DNA of 64,000 nucleotides from CBDCVD01 sp965224015 (GTDB taxonomy: Bacteria > Pseudomonadota > Alphaproteobacteria > Rhizobiales > CBDCVD01): positions 2,356,001-2,420,000 of the forward strand of contig OZ245032.1 of assembly GCA_965224015.1 (NCBI GenBank). Direction: 5' to 3'. Made by a program: the position numbers and the translations under genes. A model generated the notes under the pieces. The model was not told where the DNA came from and did no database searches. It saw only the letters and a program-made list of their open reading frames with translations. Positions 41,939-51,134 of this stretch are shown here, one piece after another; the stretch's first letter is position 1, and every line of letters starts with the position of its first letter.

Positions 41939-42784
41939 TTATTCGCTATTGCTGTTTTTATGCGCTTCGATGATCTGCAAGGTTTCCAGAGTGGGCATGG
42001 AAACAATATTATAACCGCTGTCCACATAATGGATTTCCCCCGTCACACCGCGGGCCAGATCGGAAATCAGATAAAGCGCCGCGCCGCCCACGTCATCAAG
42101 GGAAACCGCCCGGCGCAAGGGGGCGTGGTTCTTTTGATAATTGTACATGATCCGCGCATCGGCGATACCGGCCCCTGCCAACGTGCGCACGGGACCTGCG
42201 GAAATCGCATTAACGCGGATACCTTGCGGGCCAAAATCCGAAGCCAGATACCGCACGCTCGCCTCCAGGCCGGCTTTGGCAACCCCCATGACATTATAGT
42301 TGGGCATCACCCGCACCGAGCCCCCATAGGTCAGTGTGAGTAGCGAGCCGCCGTCCGCCATCATGGGGGCCGCCCGCCGGCAGACCTCGGTGAAGGAAAA
42401 GCACGAGACCACCATGGTTTTGATGAAATTGTCCCGGGTGGTGTCAGCGAAAGCCCCCTTAAGCTGCTCGCGATCGGAAAACGCAATGGCATGAACGACA
42501 AAGTCCAGGCGTCCCCAGGCCTTGTCAAGGGTGGCAAACACCCGATCCAGCGAGGCCTCGTCCTCGACATCACAATCCAGCACAATGTCCTCGCCCAAAG
42601 ACGCCGCCAAGGGTGCCAGGCGCTTGCCAAACGCCTTGCCCTGGTGCGTAAAGGCGAGCCGGGCGCCGTGACTTGCGAGGGTCTTGGCAATTCCCCAGGC
42701 GATGGAATGGTTGTTGGCAACCCCCATGATTAAGCCGTGCTTGCCATCAAGTCGTGTTGCGCACTGTAGATTGTTCTGTGTCAT
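41939..42784 (-). CDS. fabI: Enoyl-[acyl-carrier-protein] reductase (NADH) FabI
   Basis: A 281-residue short-chain dehydrogenase-like enzyme that carries out the last reduction of fatty-acid elongation. FabI features: GLIMGVANNHSIAWGIAKTL cofactor region, the active-site Tyr-x6-Lys as YNVMGVAK, and AISAGPVRTLAGAGI. Start MTQNNLQCATRLDGKHGLIM. It follows fabB on the same strand (93-nt gap), giving the order fabA-fabB-fabI common in alphaproteobacteria. Confidence 0.95.
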   Translation of the reverse strand: MTQNNLQCATRLDGKHGLIMGVANNHSIAWGIAKTLASHGARLAFTHQGKAFGKRLAPLAASLGEDIVLDCDVEDEASLDRVFATLDKAWGRLDFVVHAIAFSDREQLKGAFADTTRDNFIKTMVVSCFSFTEVCRRAAPMMADGGSLLTLTYGGSVRVMPNYNVMGVAKAGLEASVRYLASDFGPQGIRVNAISAGPVRTLAGAGIADARIMYNYQKNHAPLRRAVSLDDVGGAALYLISDLARGVTGEIHYVDSGYNIVSMPTLETLQIIEAHKNSNSE

Positions 42785-42877
42785 GAAAAACTCTTGCGCC
42801 TGTCGTCATGCCGCGGCGAGACTAACGCCTTATTACGTCTTACAACGCCTTGCCTACAACGCTTTGCCTATAACGCC

Positions 42878-44095
42878 CTATTGCGAATAGCGCTGGAACA
42901 CAAGGGTCGCGTTGGTTCCCCCAAAGCCAAACGAGTTGGACATAACGCAATCGATTTTCGCATTATCAATGCGCTCACGGACGATGGGGTAATTGACGAA
43001 AGGCTCATCAAGTTTATCAATATGCGCGGATTTGCAAATGAAACCGTTTTGCATCATCAACAGAGAATAGATGGCCTCTTGCACCCCTGTTGCGCCCTGT
43101 GAGTGCCCGGTCAAGGATTTGGTGCCGGAAATAGGCGGGCATTTGTCACCGAAAACCGCCCCCAGCGCTTCGATTTCACGAATGTCGCCGATGGGGGTTG
43201 AGGTGGCATGGGGGTTGACGTAATCGATGGGCAGGTGAACGGTCTCCAGGGCCTGCTGCATGCAGCGAACAGCCCCTTCTCCGGAAGGCGCTACCATATT
43301 GTCCCCGTCCGATGTTGCCCCATAGCCAACGATCTCTGCGTAAATCCTGGCGCCGCGGGCGCGCGCGTGCTCAAGGGCTTCCAGCACCAGGGTTCCCGCC
43401 CCCCCGGCAATGACAAACCCATCGCGCCTCCTGTCATAGGCGCGGCTGGCCACGGCGGGGGTCTCATTGAACTGGGATGACATGGCGCCCATGGCATCAA
43501 ACAGGACGGACAGGGTCCAGTCGAGCTCCTCTCCCCCGCCGGCAAACATAATGTCCTGTTTGCCAAGCTGGATGAGCTCATAGGCGTTGCCGATGCAATG
43601 ATTTGATGTCGCGCATGCCGACGAAATAGAGTAGGAGACCCCTTTGATCGCAAAAGACACGGCCAGGTTTGCCGAATTTGTCGAGCTCATGGCCTTGGGA
43701 ACAGCCAGGGGGCCGACGCGCTTGGGGCCTTTTTCGCGGGTGATATCGGCAGCGGCCACAATGGCCCGCGTTGAGGGGCCCCCTGATCCCATAACAATAC
43801 CGGTGCGCGGATGACTGATCTCACTTTTCTCCAGCCCCGCGTCATCAATGGCCTGGCGCATGGCAATGTAGTTCCAGGCCGCGCCACCGCCCATAAAGCG
43901 CAGAAAGCGCTTGTCGATTATGTCGTCGACGCTAAGGGTCGGTGCGCCGTGCACCTGGCTGCGAAAGCCCAGACGGGCATGGTCTTTGGCTGTTGTGATG
44001 CCGGACTTCGCCTCGCGCAGACTGGCGACGACTTCCTGGGTGTTGTTGCCAATGGAGGACACGATACCCATGCCCGTTACGACAACCCGTTTCAT
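42878..44095 (-). CDS. fabB: Beta-ketoacyl-ACP synthase I
   Basis: A 405-residue condensing enzyme. N-terminus MKRVVVTGMGIVSSIGNNTQ; catalytic Cys in SSACATSNHCIGNAYEL; the two His in NPHATSTPIGD and SLTGHSQGATGV; C-terminal NSFGFGGTNATLVF. With FabA it makes unsaturated fatty acids; the adjacent fabA and similarity pattern favour FabB over FabF. Between fabA and fabI on the minus strand. Confidence 0.95.
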   Translation of the reverse strand: MKRVVVTGMGIVSSIGNNTQEVVASLREAKSGITTAKDHARLGFRSQVHGAPTLSVDDIIDKRFLRFMGGGAAWNYIAMRQAIDDAGLEKSEISHPRTGIVMGSGGPSTRAIVAAADITREKGPKRVGPLAVPKAMSSTNSANLAVSFAIKGVSYSISSACATSNHCIGNAYELIQLGKQDIMFAGGGEELDWTLSVLFDAMGAMSSQFNETPAVASRAYDRRRDGFVIAGGAGTLVLEALEHARARGARIYAEIVGYGATSDGDNMVAPSGEGAVRCMQQALETVHLPIDYVNPHATSTPIGDIREIEALGAVFGDKCPPISGTKSLTGHSQGATGVQEAIYSLLMMQNGFICKSAHIDKLDEPFVNYPIVRERIDNAKIDCVMSNSFGFGGTNATLVFQRYSQ

Positions 44096-44193
44096 GATAG
44101 TCTCCGATCAACAGCGAAATCGCGATCCCGTCTACAAACGCCACCGGCGCGGTGACAGGCAACAAAGCCTCGTGCGCTCATGGGTTCATGCGC

Positions 44194-44709
44194 TCATGCA
44201 GACTCGGCATGAAACAGGCCGACCCGCAACCCTTGAGCGCTATATATTTTCTCTCCATCCACTTTGAGCCAACCGTCGGCGATCCCCAACACAAGTTTGG
44301 AGCGAATGACGCGCTTTAAATCAACCCCGTATTCGACTTCTCGGGCCTCCGGCAGAACCATTCCGGAAAACTTGACCTCGCCGACAGACAGGGCCCGCCC
44401 ACGCCCAAGCTCTCCCAACCAGCCCAGATAAAATCCGAGAAGCTGCCAAAGCGCGTCCAGCCCCAGGCATCCAGGCATAACCGGATCCCCCTTAAAATGA
44501 CAGGGAAAAAACCATAGGTCCGGCTTAATCGCCAATGTCGCCCGCACGTGGCCCTTTTCATAGGCACCGCCTTCGTCCCTGATGGAAGAAATCCGGTCAA
44601 ACATCAACATCGGCGGCAAAGGCAATTGCGCATTGCCTGAGCCGAATAGCCGTCCTTGCGCACAAGCGATCAGGTCTTCATAACTAAAACTGGAGCGGCG
44701 CTCAGCCAT
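44194..44709 (-). CDS. fabA: 3-hydroxydecanoyl-ACP dehydratase/isomerase
   Basis: A 171-residue enzyme from the ATG at 44709 (MAERRSSFSYEDLIACAQGR), the usual FabA start; an in-frame ATG eight codons upstream is less likely. The active-site His and Asp lie in FPCHFKGDPVMPGCLGLDALWQLLGFYLGW. It dehydrates 3-hydroxydecanoyl-ACP and isomerises the product to the cis-3 form, starting unsaturated fatty-acid synthesis. First gene of fabA-fabB-fabI; irr is divergent 783 nt upstream. Confidence 0.96.
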   Translation of the reverse strand: MAERRSSFSYEDLIACAQGRLFGSGNAQLPLPPMLMFDRISSIRDEGGAYEKGHVRATLAIKPDLWFFPCHFKGDPVMPGCLGLDALWQLLGFYLGWLGELGRGRALSVGEVKFSGMVLPEAREVEYGVDLKRVIRSKLVLGIADGWLKVDGEKIYSAQGLRVGLFHAESA

Positions 44710-45492
44710 ATCAGTTGTCCCTTTATTAGGCATTATGCGATTTTAGGCATTATGCGATCAGGTCCTTCACGGCAGGCGACTCAGGGGCCCCAGGGGTTGG
44801 GATGACAAAACCCATCGCCTGGTGAGCTTTCCCTTTATTTTTGGCCTGCCCTATGAATGCCTCCCCGAACCCATGCCCCATGCCCCATGCCGCAATACAT
44901 AACCCTGTGCCCCGTGTTAACATAGCCGCGTTGGGAGTTTAAACAAAGCCCGCAGGCCAGGTTGCAAATCGCCAACAGACGTTTCCAACGTGTTCTGTCT
45001 GTTGCATATCTGTGGTAAAGTCAACAGTACAAGCGACCCATGGGCTCCGTTTATTGACCCCTGCGGCACGCCACACCTCGAAAACTTAGACTTTTTTCAG
45101 GTTTGATAATAGTCTCTACAACAAAACAGTTTCCCACAATAGTGAAATTTGCTAGATTATGTCTATTGTGGAGCCGGATTGTAGCCTTGACACTGCGGTG
45201 GTTGTGGATGTCGCGGCGCACTTTGCTCGCCTTCACATCTGTGGAACGCCGTTACGCTTTTAGGGCCTGTTTGCAGGGCTTGTTTGCAGGTTAAGCTTGC
45301 AAATTGTATATTCGGATGCAGTTGCGCTGCCCGATGGGTACTGCCCGATGGGTGCTGCCCGATGGGTGCTGCCTGATGGGTACTGCCTGATGGGTAATGT
45401 TTGATACGCTCCAGGTTAGGGCCACGTTGAGCGTGAATTCGACTGATCTCAGGTGACCAAAATTGTAAAGCGAACGAAAGCATAGCCACGAA
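44710..45492. other. Gap of 783 nt between fabA and irr
   Basis: No supported gene. It contains the doublet AGGCATTATGCGATTTT (44736-44758), CCCATGCCCCATGCC, and a 14-bp tandem array near irr. It must hold the divergent promoters of the fab cluster and irr, but no convincing -35/-10 pair or iron box was found by eye. Confidence 0.5.
45329..45398. repeat. 14-bp tandem repeat upstream of irr
   Basis: Five copies of GCCCGATGGGTACT with small changes (CCCGATGGGTGCT, CCTGATGGGTACT), 95 nt before the irr start codon. Confidence 0.93.
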
Positions 45493-45906
45493 ATGACAAA
45501 CCCTCTTGCCAAAAAACTGCGGCTTGCGAAACTGCGCCCCACCCGGCAGCGTCTGGCTCTGGCGAACCTGCTGTTCTCAGGCGCGCACAAGCACGTCACC
45601 GCGGAGGATTTGTTCGAGCAGGCCAAACAGGCCGAGGTGCCGGTCTCCCTGGCGACGGTTTACAATACCCTGCATCAGTTTACCGAGGCCGGCCTATTGG
45701 TGCAGATCGCTGTGGATGGTAGCCGGTCCTATTTTGATACCAACACGACGCACCACCATCATTTCTATAAGCAGGATGCGCAGCAGATGATCGACATTCC
45801 TGTTTGCCGGGTCGCCATTGATGATATTCCGCAAGTCCCCGCGGGATACGAGGTCGAGAACATCGATGTGGTGGTCAAGCTGCGCCGTACACGCGAAAAG
45901 CCGTAA
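45493..45906 (+). CDS. irr: Iron response regulator Irr (Fur family)
   Basis: A 137-residue Fur-type regulator. N-terminal winged helix: LRLAKLRPTRQRLALANLLF, HVTAEDLFEQAKQAEVPVSLATVYNTLHQFTEAGL; C-terminal dimerisation part with the poly-His site TTHHHHFY and SRSYFDTN, characteristic of Irr rather than Fur. In rhizobia Irr senses haem and represses haem synthesis and iron-consuming genes under low iron. The N-terminal haem regulatory motif (GCPWHD) of the Bradyrhizobium protein is absent, as in many other Irr proteins. Placement beside fabA is typical of the class. The TAA stop is followed by a degenerate repeat. Confidence 0.9.
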   Translation: MTNPLAKKLRLAKLRPTRQRLALANLLFSGAHKHVTAEDLFEQAKQAEVPVSLATVYNTLHQFTEAGLLVQIAVDGSRSYFDTNTTHHHHFYKQDAQQMIDIPVCRVAIDDIPQVPAGYEVENIDVVVKLRRTREKP

Positions 45907-46016
45907 AACTCCGGTTCTATGGATAAGAGACTTTTTCTCACCCTTTATATCAGCGGTATTGGTATTATGTATTCGCCTGGTGATGCGTCGCTCCGGGAAA
46001 TTCCAACGATGAGCCC

Positions 46017-47339
46017 ATGTCGGTGAGTCACGCACCTGCCGATCCTTGCGATCTTTTGCCAAAATCCTTGTGGCCGCTCACCGCCCCCGATCGCCGGCCG
46101 GGAGAGGCGCTTGCGGGAAAGCTGACCTGTGATGTCGCTGTTGTCGGCGCGGGGTTCACCGGACTGCGGGCGGCCCTTGATCTGGCGGAGGCAGGATGCA
46201 ATGTTGCGGTCTTTGACAGGGGTGAGGTGGGCCATGGAGCGAGTGGACGCAGTGGCGGGCAGGTTAATCCTCTGCTGCCTGTTAGCGATCCCATGCGCCT
46301 ACGCCGTACCCTTGGGGACGTTTATTTCGAGCGTTTGACCCGAGCCTCTTTAGGATCGGCGGATGCGCTTTTTGCCCTCGTTGAAAAGTATGCCATTGCA
46401 TGCAACCCGCGGCAGCACGGATGGCTGCGCGCCGATCACAGCCCGGCAGCCCGCAAGCGTGCCCGCGCAGCAGCCCGAGCCTGGAACCGGTTCGGGGCCG
46501 ACCTTCAGTTTCTCGGGACCCAGGACGTTGTGCGCCTGGCCGGATCAAAGGCGTATGCATCGGCGACATTTTCCGCAAAAGGCGGTGCGGTGCAACCCCT
46601 GGCGCTCGTTCGCGGCCTGGCGGAGGCGGCGCAAACGGCCGGGGCCCGCATCTATACCCAATCGCCTGTGACACAGTTGGCGCGCGCTGACCGGTGTTGG
46701 ACAATGGGCGTCGCAGGGCATCGTGTGCGCGCCGATACGGTTATCCTGGCGACAAACGCATATACCGATACCCTGTTACCCGGCCTGCAACAATCCATTC
46801 TGCCCCTTCATCCCATTCAGATCGCAACGGTTCCGCTGTCTGACGGGGACATCGGGTGCATCCTGCGCGGCGGGCAAACAATCTCTGACACCAGACGCCT
46901 GATTATGTATGCCCGGCGTGAACCGGACAGGCGTGTTGTGTTCGGAGGGATCGGATATCGCCGGCGAAACGGGGCGTTGGCGGGGTTCGGTTGGCTTTGC
47001 CGGGACGCGGCGCGGGTCTTTCCCAGGATCCGGCCCGCCAGCTGGCACCTGAAATGGGGTGGGTGCATTGCGGTGACCGACGACAGGTTGCCACATTTAC
47101 ACGAGCCGGCCCCGGGACTGCTGGCGGGGCTTGGCTACAATGGGCGTGGGGTCGCCATGGCGCTGGTCATGGGGCAGGTCCTGGCCGCACGCGCCTTAGG
47201 CGCCGATCCCAACGGTTTGACGTTTCCCATCTTGCCTGTTCGGCCAAAGGCGTTTCGCCGAATTCAGTTGCTTGGCACCGGCACGGCCATGCGGATCATG
47301 CGCATGCGCGATCAGTGGGAGTGGGCGCGCGTTAGTTAA
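46017..47339 (+). CDS. FAD-dependent amine/amino-acid oxidoreductase (DAO/PuuB-like)
   Basis: A 440-residue flavoprotein of the DAO family. FAD site DVAVVGAGFTGLRAALDLAEAG at about 40-60, then VAVFDRGEVGHGASGRSGGQVNP, the GASGRSGG loop typical of gamma-glutamylputrescine oxidase/OrdL-like proteins. The C-terminal FAD segment GLLAGLGYNGRGVAMALVMG is present. It probably oxidises a secondary amine or amino acid; the substrate cannot be told. The start lacks a clear Shine-Dalgarno site. The TAA stop is part of a repeat string (TTAACCCCGGTTATGGA). Confidence 0.87.
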   Translation: MSVSHAPADPCDLLPKSLWPLTAPDRRPGEALAGKLTCDVAVVGAGFTGLRAALDLAEAGCNVAVFDRGEVGHGASGRSGGQVNPLLPVSDPMRLRRTLGDVYFERLTRASLGSADALFALVEKYAIACNPRQHGWLRADHSPAARKRARAAARAWNRFGADLQFLGTQDVVRLAGSKAYASATFSAKGGAVQPLALVRGLAEAAQTAGARIYTQSPVTQLARADRCWTMGVAGHRVRADTVILATNAYTDTLLPGLQQSILPLHPIQIATVPLSDGDIGCILRGGQTISDTRRLIMYARREPDRRVVFGGIGYRRRNGALAGFGWLCRDAARVFPRIRPASWHLKWGGCIAVTDDRLPHLHEPAPGLLAGLGYNGRGVAMALVMGQVLAARALGADPNGLTFPILPVRPKAFRRIQLLGTGTAMRIMRMRDQWEWARVS

Positions 47340-47352
47340 CCCCGGTTATGGA

Positions 47353-47382
47353 CTATAGCAAAATGGGCATAGCGAAACCCAT
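47353..47382. repeat. Element D half copy
   Basis: CTATAGCAAAATGGGCATAG, followed at 47397 by an A-like end (ATACCAAGGGCG). Confidence 0.5.
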
Positions 47383-47542
47383 ATGGATCCAGTATAATAC
47401 CAAGGGCGCGTGGCGCATACGCGCAAAGGCCCTTTATGGCTATTGGGCTGCACCGGAGTGTCGTCACGTTGCGCCGGGTAAGGCGTTTACGTCAGCCGAT
47501 GGGGCTCCAAATACAACATTGATAGTCAAGTCAGGTCTTTCC

Positions 47543-48076
47543 GTGAACGTAGATTGCCAGCAACCCACCTCTGATCCGATAGCGTTTTCCTCGTGGCATC
47601 TGACATCGTCGGCCTTTGGCGATTTCTACGCTTGCGGCATGGCCCTCATTGAAGAGGCTGCGTCCTATCTTGACGGGCCCGGACGACAGGAGGCCAGACG
47701 ACTAGGGCGCTCGGCGCTACTGCTTTATTCCAGCGAAAGCATGCGCTTGACCACAAGACTTATGCAGGCGGGGTCGTGGCTGTTGTTGTTGCGCGCCGCC
47801 CGCGAGGGTGATGTGTGCATGCAAAGAGCGGCCCGTGACCGGGTAAAACTGCGGTTGGATGCCTTGAGTTCAGCCTCAGCGGCGCCGGAATTCAACAACC
47901 TGCCGGCCGATCTGAGAGATTTGATCTCGCGTTCTGTACGCTTGCTGGAACGCATCTTTGTGCTGGATCGACTGTTGTTTGATTATCAGACCGGGATTTC
48001 GGTTGGTAATCCGGTAAGAGCCAGCCTTGAGCGCCTTGATGCGGCCTTTGCCCGTTCTCATGCCAGGGGTCCCTGA
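47543..48076 (+). CDS. DUF1465/RcdA-like protein (regulator of CtrA degradation)
   Basis: A 177-residue protein from the GTG at 47543, which matches the length of Caulobacter RcdA. The open frame reaches back to 47348 but that part is made of repeat-derived sequence. Conserved block: SSAFGDFYACGMALIEEAASYLDGPGR, ALLLYSSESMRLTTRLMQAGSWLLLLRAAREGD. In Caulobacter RcdA acts with CpdR and PopA to bring CtrA to ClpXP at the pole during the cell cycle; the same role here is inferred from family only. A methyltransferase gene begins five nt after its stop. Confidence 0.83.
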   Translation: MNVDCQQPTSDPIAFSSWHLTSSAFGDFYACGMALIEEAASYLDGPGRQEARRLGRSALLLYSSESMRLTTRLMQAGSWLLLLRAAREGDVCMQRAARDRVKLRLDALSSASAAPEFNNLPADLRDLISRSVRLLERIFVLDRLLFDYQTGISVGNPVRASLERLDAAFARSHARGP

Positions 48077-48081
48077 CAGGG

Positions 48082-48828
48082 ATGAACCACGATCTGCTCA
48101 TCGAACTGCACAAGGGTCAGGCGCGGCAGGGCCCCGGCGGCGTGGAACAAACCAAAATGGCCATAACCCTCTCAGGGTTGTCGGCAAGAGCGGGGACATT
48201 AAAAATCGCCGATATTGGGTGTGGAACGGGGGCCTCGGCCCTGGTTCTTGCCGAACATCTGAACGCCGATATCACCGCTATTGATCTGTCCCCTGCGTTT
48301 CTTAGCATTCTCAACACCAGGGCCAGACAAAAAGGACTGACCGGAAGTATCAGAACATGGGCTGGCTGCATGGATGACCTGCCGTTTCGCGACGGTGATC
48401 TTGATGCCATATGGTCCGAGGGGGCCATTTATAATATGGGCTTTGCCAAAGGCATTGCCTATTTCAAACGTTTCTTGAAACCCGGTGGCATATTGGCGGT
48501 CTCTGAAATCACATGGCTGACGCCAAACCGTCCCCACGACATCGTGTCCTACTGGAATGACGCCTATCCCGAGATTGCGGCCGCGGCGGACAAAATCACC
48601 AGTCTCGAAAACCAGGGATTTATTTTAAAGGGGTATTTTCCCTTGCCCGAAACCTGCTGGACAGACAACTATTACACCCCCTTGCAAAACAGTTTCGCAG
48701 GATTTCTCGCCAAGAACGATAGCCACCAAGCCACAGCGATCGTTGACGCGGAAATAAACGAAATCAAACTCTATAAAAAACACCGCAAGTGCTACAGCTA
48801 CGGGTTCTATGTGGGGCAAAAGGCGTGA
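48082..48828 (+). CDS. SAM-dependent class I methyltransferase
   Basis: A 248-residue protein with the class I SAM-binding motif IADIGCGTGASALVLAEHL at about 42-60, the acidic residue in ITAIDLSPAFL, DLPFRDGDLDAIWSEGAIYN (motif II/post II) and LKPGGILAVSEITWL. Small-molecule methyltransferase of the Methyltransf_11/25 type; substrate unknown. The ATG is five nt after the RcdA-like gene with AGGGATG-type ribosome-binding sequence overlapping that stop, so co-translation is likely. Convergent with the L,D-transpeptidase gene. Confidence 0.88.
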   Translation: MNHDLLIELHKGQARQGPGGVEQTKMAITLSGLSARAGTLKIADIGCGTGASALVLAEHLNADITAIDLSPAFLSILNTRARQKGLTGSIRTWAGCMDDLPFRDGDLDAIWSEGAIYNMGFAKGIAYFKRFLKPGGILAVSEITWLTPNRPHDIVSYWNDAYPEIAAAADKITSLENQGFILKGYFPLPETCWTDNYYTPLQNSFAGFLAKNDSHQATAIVDAEINEIKLYKKHRKCYSYGFYVGQKA

Positions 48829-48846
48829 CCACCCCCCTTGCGGTCC

Positions 48847-50118
48847 CTACTCCTCGTTTATGGCCACCTCGTCGATTCCATCGCGGTTGTAGATATCCTC
48901 GCGATAGTGAATGGCACCTTGCCCATCCGCCCAAGCGGTCAGGTATTCAAAATAAAGGGCAACCGGCTCAGACAGCCTGACATCAAGACGCTCACCGTTC
49001 CTGAACATCCCATCAATGCGAAGCCGGTCCCACTCCGGCGTGTCCTGCAAGAGCCAGGTGACGTAGTCCTTGACTTTTTCCACCCGCACGCAGCCAGAAC
49101 TATGAAACCGATAGTCGCGGCCGAACAGGGTCTTGGCCGGCGTGTCGTGCATATAGACGGCATGTTTGTTTTTGAAATTGATTCTCACATGGCCCAGGGA
49201 ATTCTGGCTGCCAGGCTCCTGGCGGTACAGATATTTTGTCGCCTCTTCGGAGTTCCAATCGATGCTATGGGGCGGTATCTGGGTCCCGTCATGAGAAAAA
49301 ACATGGATCCGGTTGCGCGTCAGGTACTCAGGGTCTTCCAGCATTTTCGGAACAAGATCGCGCCTGACAATACTTTCCGGGACATGCCAATAGGGGTTAA
49401 AGTTGATTTCATAAATACGGCTGCGCAATAACGGGGTCTGCCGATCAATCTTGCCCACGACCGCAGTATGACGGTTAACGACGGATCCATACGAAACCGT
49501 TTCGATTTGTGCCGCCGGTATATTCACAAAAACATAGCGATCGCCCAAAAATCCAGACATGGCGCGCAAGCGTTCAAGGTTGACCCGTAACTGGCGCAAG
49601 CGTTTGGGTGCAGGGACATTGAGCATGGCGAAAGTCGCCTTGCCCACCATACCGTCAGCGCGGATGCCGTGGCGCTCCTGAAAACGTTTCACGGCTGTTT
49701 GCACATAGCTGTCGAAAATCGGAATTCTGCGATCCGAGCGCGCGGACAGGTCACCAGATATATAAAGACGCTGCTTGAGGGCCAGAACCGCGCGGTCGCG
49801 GGTGCCCAATCGCAGGGGCTTGTCTGCGGGCACCAACGGCCAACCGCCCGCCGCAACAATGTTTTCGAGGGTACTGATGGCCAGCTCCTGGCGATATACG
49901 CTTTCCGCCGAAAACGTCGGGGCGTTGGCATTGACATATCCAGGTGCGCGCCGTTCCTCTATATCGAAACGCTCGCGCATTTCGATGGGGTTGTTTTGAA
50001 TAATGGCATCAAGAGCAGATTGCGGCTGCGCAGCAACGCTTGTCGCCAGTCTGGGATTTCCAATTACAAAACACGACGCGAGCAATAAACCATAACAAAT
50101 CCGTTGTATTTTATGCAT
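48847..50118 (-). CDS. L,D-transpeptidase (YkuD/YcbB-like) with peptidoglycan-binding domain
   Basis: A 423-residue periplasmic enzyme from the ATG at 50118, which opens a signal peptide (MHKIQRICYGLLLASCFVIG, cut near VAAQ). An in-frame start at 50187 would begin inside an A element. A PG_binding segment (AVKRFQERHGIRADGMVGKAT) precedes the YkuD catalytic domain; its active site is HSSGCVRVEKV, where Cys is the nucleophile (family form SHGCxR). YcbB-like enzymes form 3-3 crosslinks in peptidoglycan or attach proteins. Immediately upstream lies a four-unit A array. Confidence 0.93.
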   Translation of the reverse strand: MHKIQRICYGLLLASCFVIGNPRLATSVAAQPQSALDAIIQNNPIEMRERFDIEERRAPGYVNANAPTFSAESVYRQELAISTLENIVAAGGWPLVPADKPLRLGTRDRAVLALKQRLYISGDLSARSDRRIPIFDSYVQTAVKRFQERHGIRADGMVGKATFAMLNVPAPKRLRQLRVNLERLRAMSGFLGDRYVFVNIPAAQIETVSYGSVVNRHTAVVGKIDRQTPLLRSRIYEINFNPYWHVPESIVRRDLVPKMLEDPEYLTRNRIHVFSHDGTQIPPHSIDWNSEEATKYLYRQEPGSQNSLGHVRINFKNKHAVYMHDTPAKTLFGRDYRFHSSGCVRVEKVKDYVTWLLQDTPEWDRLRIDGMFRNGERLDVRLSEPVALYFEYLTAWADGQGAIHYREDIYNRDGIDEVAINEE

Positions 50119-50146
50119 ATTCAAAGTTTCTCTTTCCGGTACTATT

Positions 50147-50552
50147 ATACCAAGGGGCCTTGCCAAGAGCTCATGGTTTAGCGTCAAAGCGGTGTATTAT
50201 CAAGGCCCCACCCCAGTCGGCGTGTCTTAAAAGCCCATACCGCTGGTATACCAAGGGGCCTTGGCAAGGGCTCATGGTTTAGCGTCAAAGCGGTGTGTTA
50301 TCAAGGCCCCACCCCAGTCGGCGTGTCTTAAAAGCCCATACCGCTGGTATACCAAGGGGCCTTGCCAAGGGCTCATGGTTTAGCGTCAAAGCGGCGTGTT
50401 ATCAAGGCAGAACACCAGTCGGCATGTACATAAAGCCCATACCGCTGGTATACCAAGGGGCCTTGCCAAGGGCTCATGGTTTAGCGTCAAAGCGGTGTGT
50501 TATCAAGGCAGTACACCAGTCAGCGTGTCTATAAAGCCCATACCGCTGGTAT
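50147..50552 (-). repeat. Four element A copies in a head-to-tail array
   Basis: Units begin at 50147, 50248, 50349 and 50450, a strict 101-bp period. Units share boundaries (CGCTGGTATACCAAGG). All are reversed. Confidence 0.95.
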
Positions 50553-50648
50553 TGGTCGCGTTTATAACACATGGTTGTGTTCGTGGCACATCTTTGTGGC
50601 ACATTCATGTACTGCCCAACCGGGCACCAGGCGCATCCCCCGCCATGC

Positions 50649-50708
50649 CTATAGCAAAATGCGCACGCCATGCAAACAGACGTTTTGGCCCGACGTGTTT
50701 TGCTATAG
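50649..50708. repeat. Element D copy
   Basis: CTATAGCAAAATGCGCACGCC at the left (first 13 bases shared with 8197) and ACGTGTTTTGCTATAG at the right. Confidence 0.75.
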
Positions 50709-50826
50709 GCGATAGGGTTTAAAAATTGGTGCGCAATTCGTACTTAAAATGTAACCTTTTGTAAACCGGCCAAACGTTCACAATGCCGGAACGTCCATTG
50801 ACGAGCAGGCCCTTTCAGCGTTCATT

Positions 50827-51134
50827 GTACCAAGGGGCCTTGCGTTTGACTCCTGGCCCAGCGTAAAACCGTTGTCTTATCAATACGACACACAAGTCAG
50901 CGTGTACAAAAAGCCAATACCGCTGGTATTACCAAGGGCCCTTGCGTTTGACTCCTGGCCCAGCGTAAAACCGTTGTCTTATCAATACGACACACAAGTC
51001 AGCTTGTACAAAAAGCCAATATCGCTGGCATATACCAAGGGTCCTTAACAATGACGCATGGCTTAGCGTCGAAGAGATGTGTTAGCAAGGCAGTACACCA
51101 GTCGGCGTGTCTATAAAGCCAATACCGCTGGTAT
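50827..51134 (-). repeat. Three element A copies in a head-to-tail array
   Basis: Units at about 50827-50929, 50930-51031 and 51032-51134. The first two share a distinct variant (TCCTGGCCCAGCGTAAAACC), so one was copied from the other. Confidence 0.9.

Noticed and set aside
50147..50552. CRISPR-like regular array
   Set aside because: The 101-bp units are contiguous copies of element A with shared boundaries; there are no unique spacers, and no cas genes are near.
50295..50722. Short open frames with a recurring peptide (CYQGRTPVGV-IKPIPLV type)
   Set aside because: They arise wherever element A is read in one frame, have no ribosome-binding sites and no independent conservation; they are repeat artefacts.
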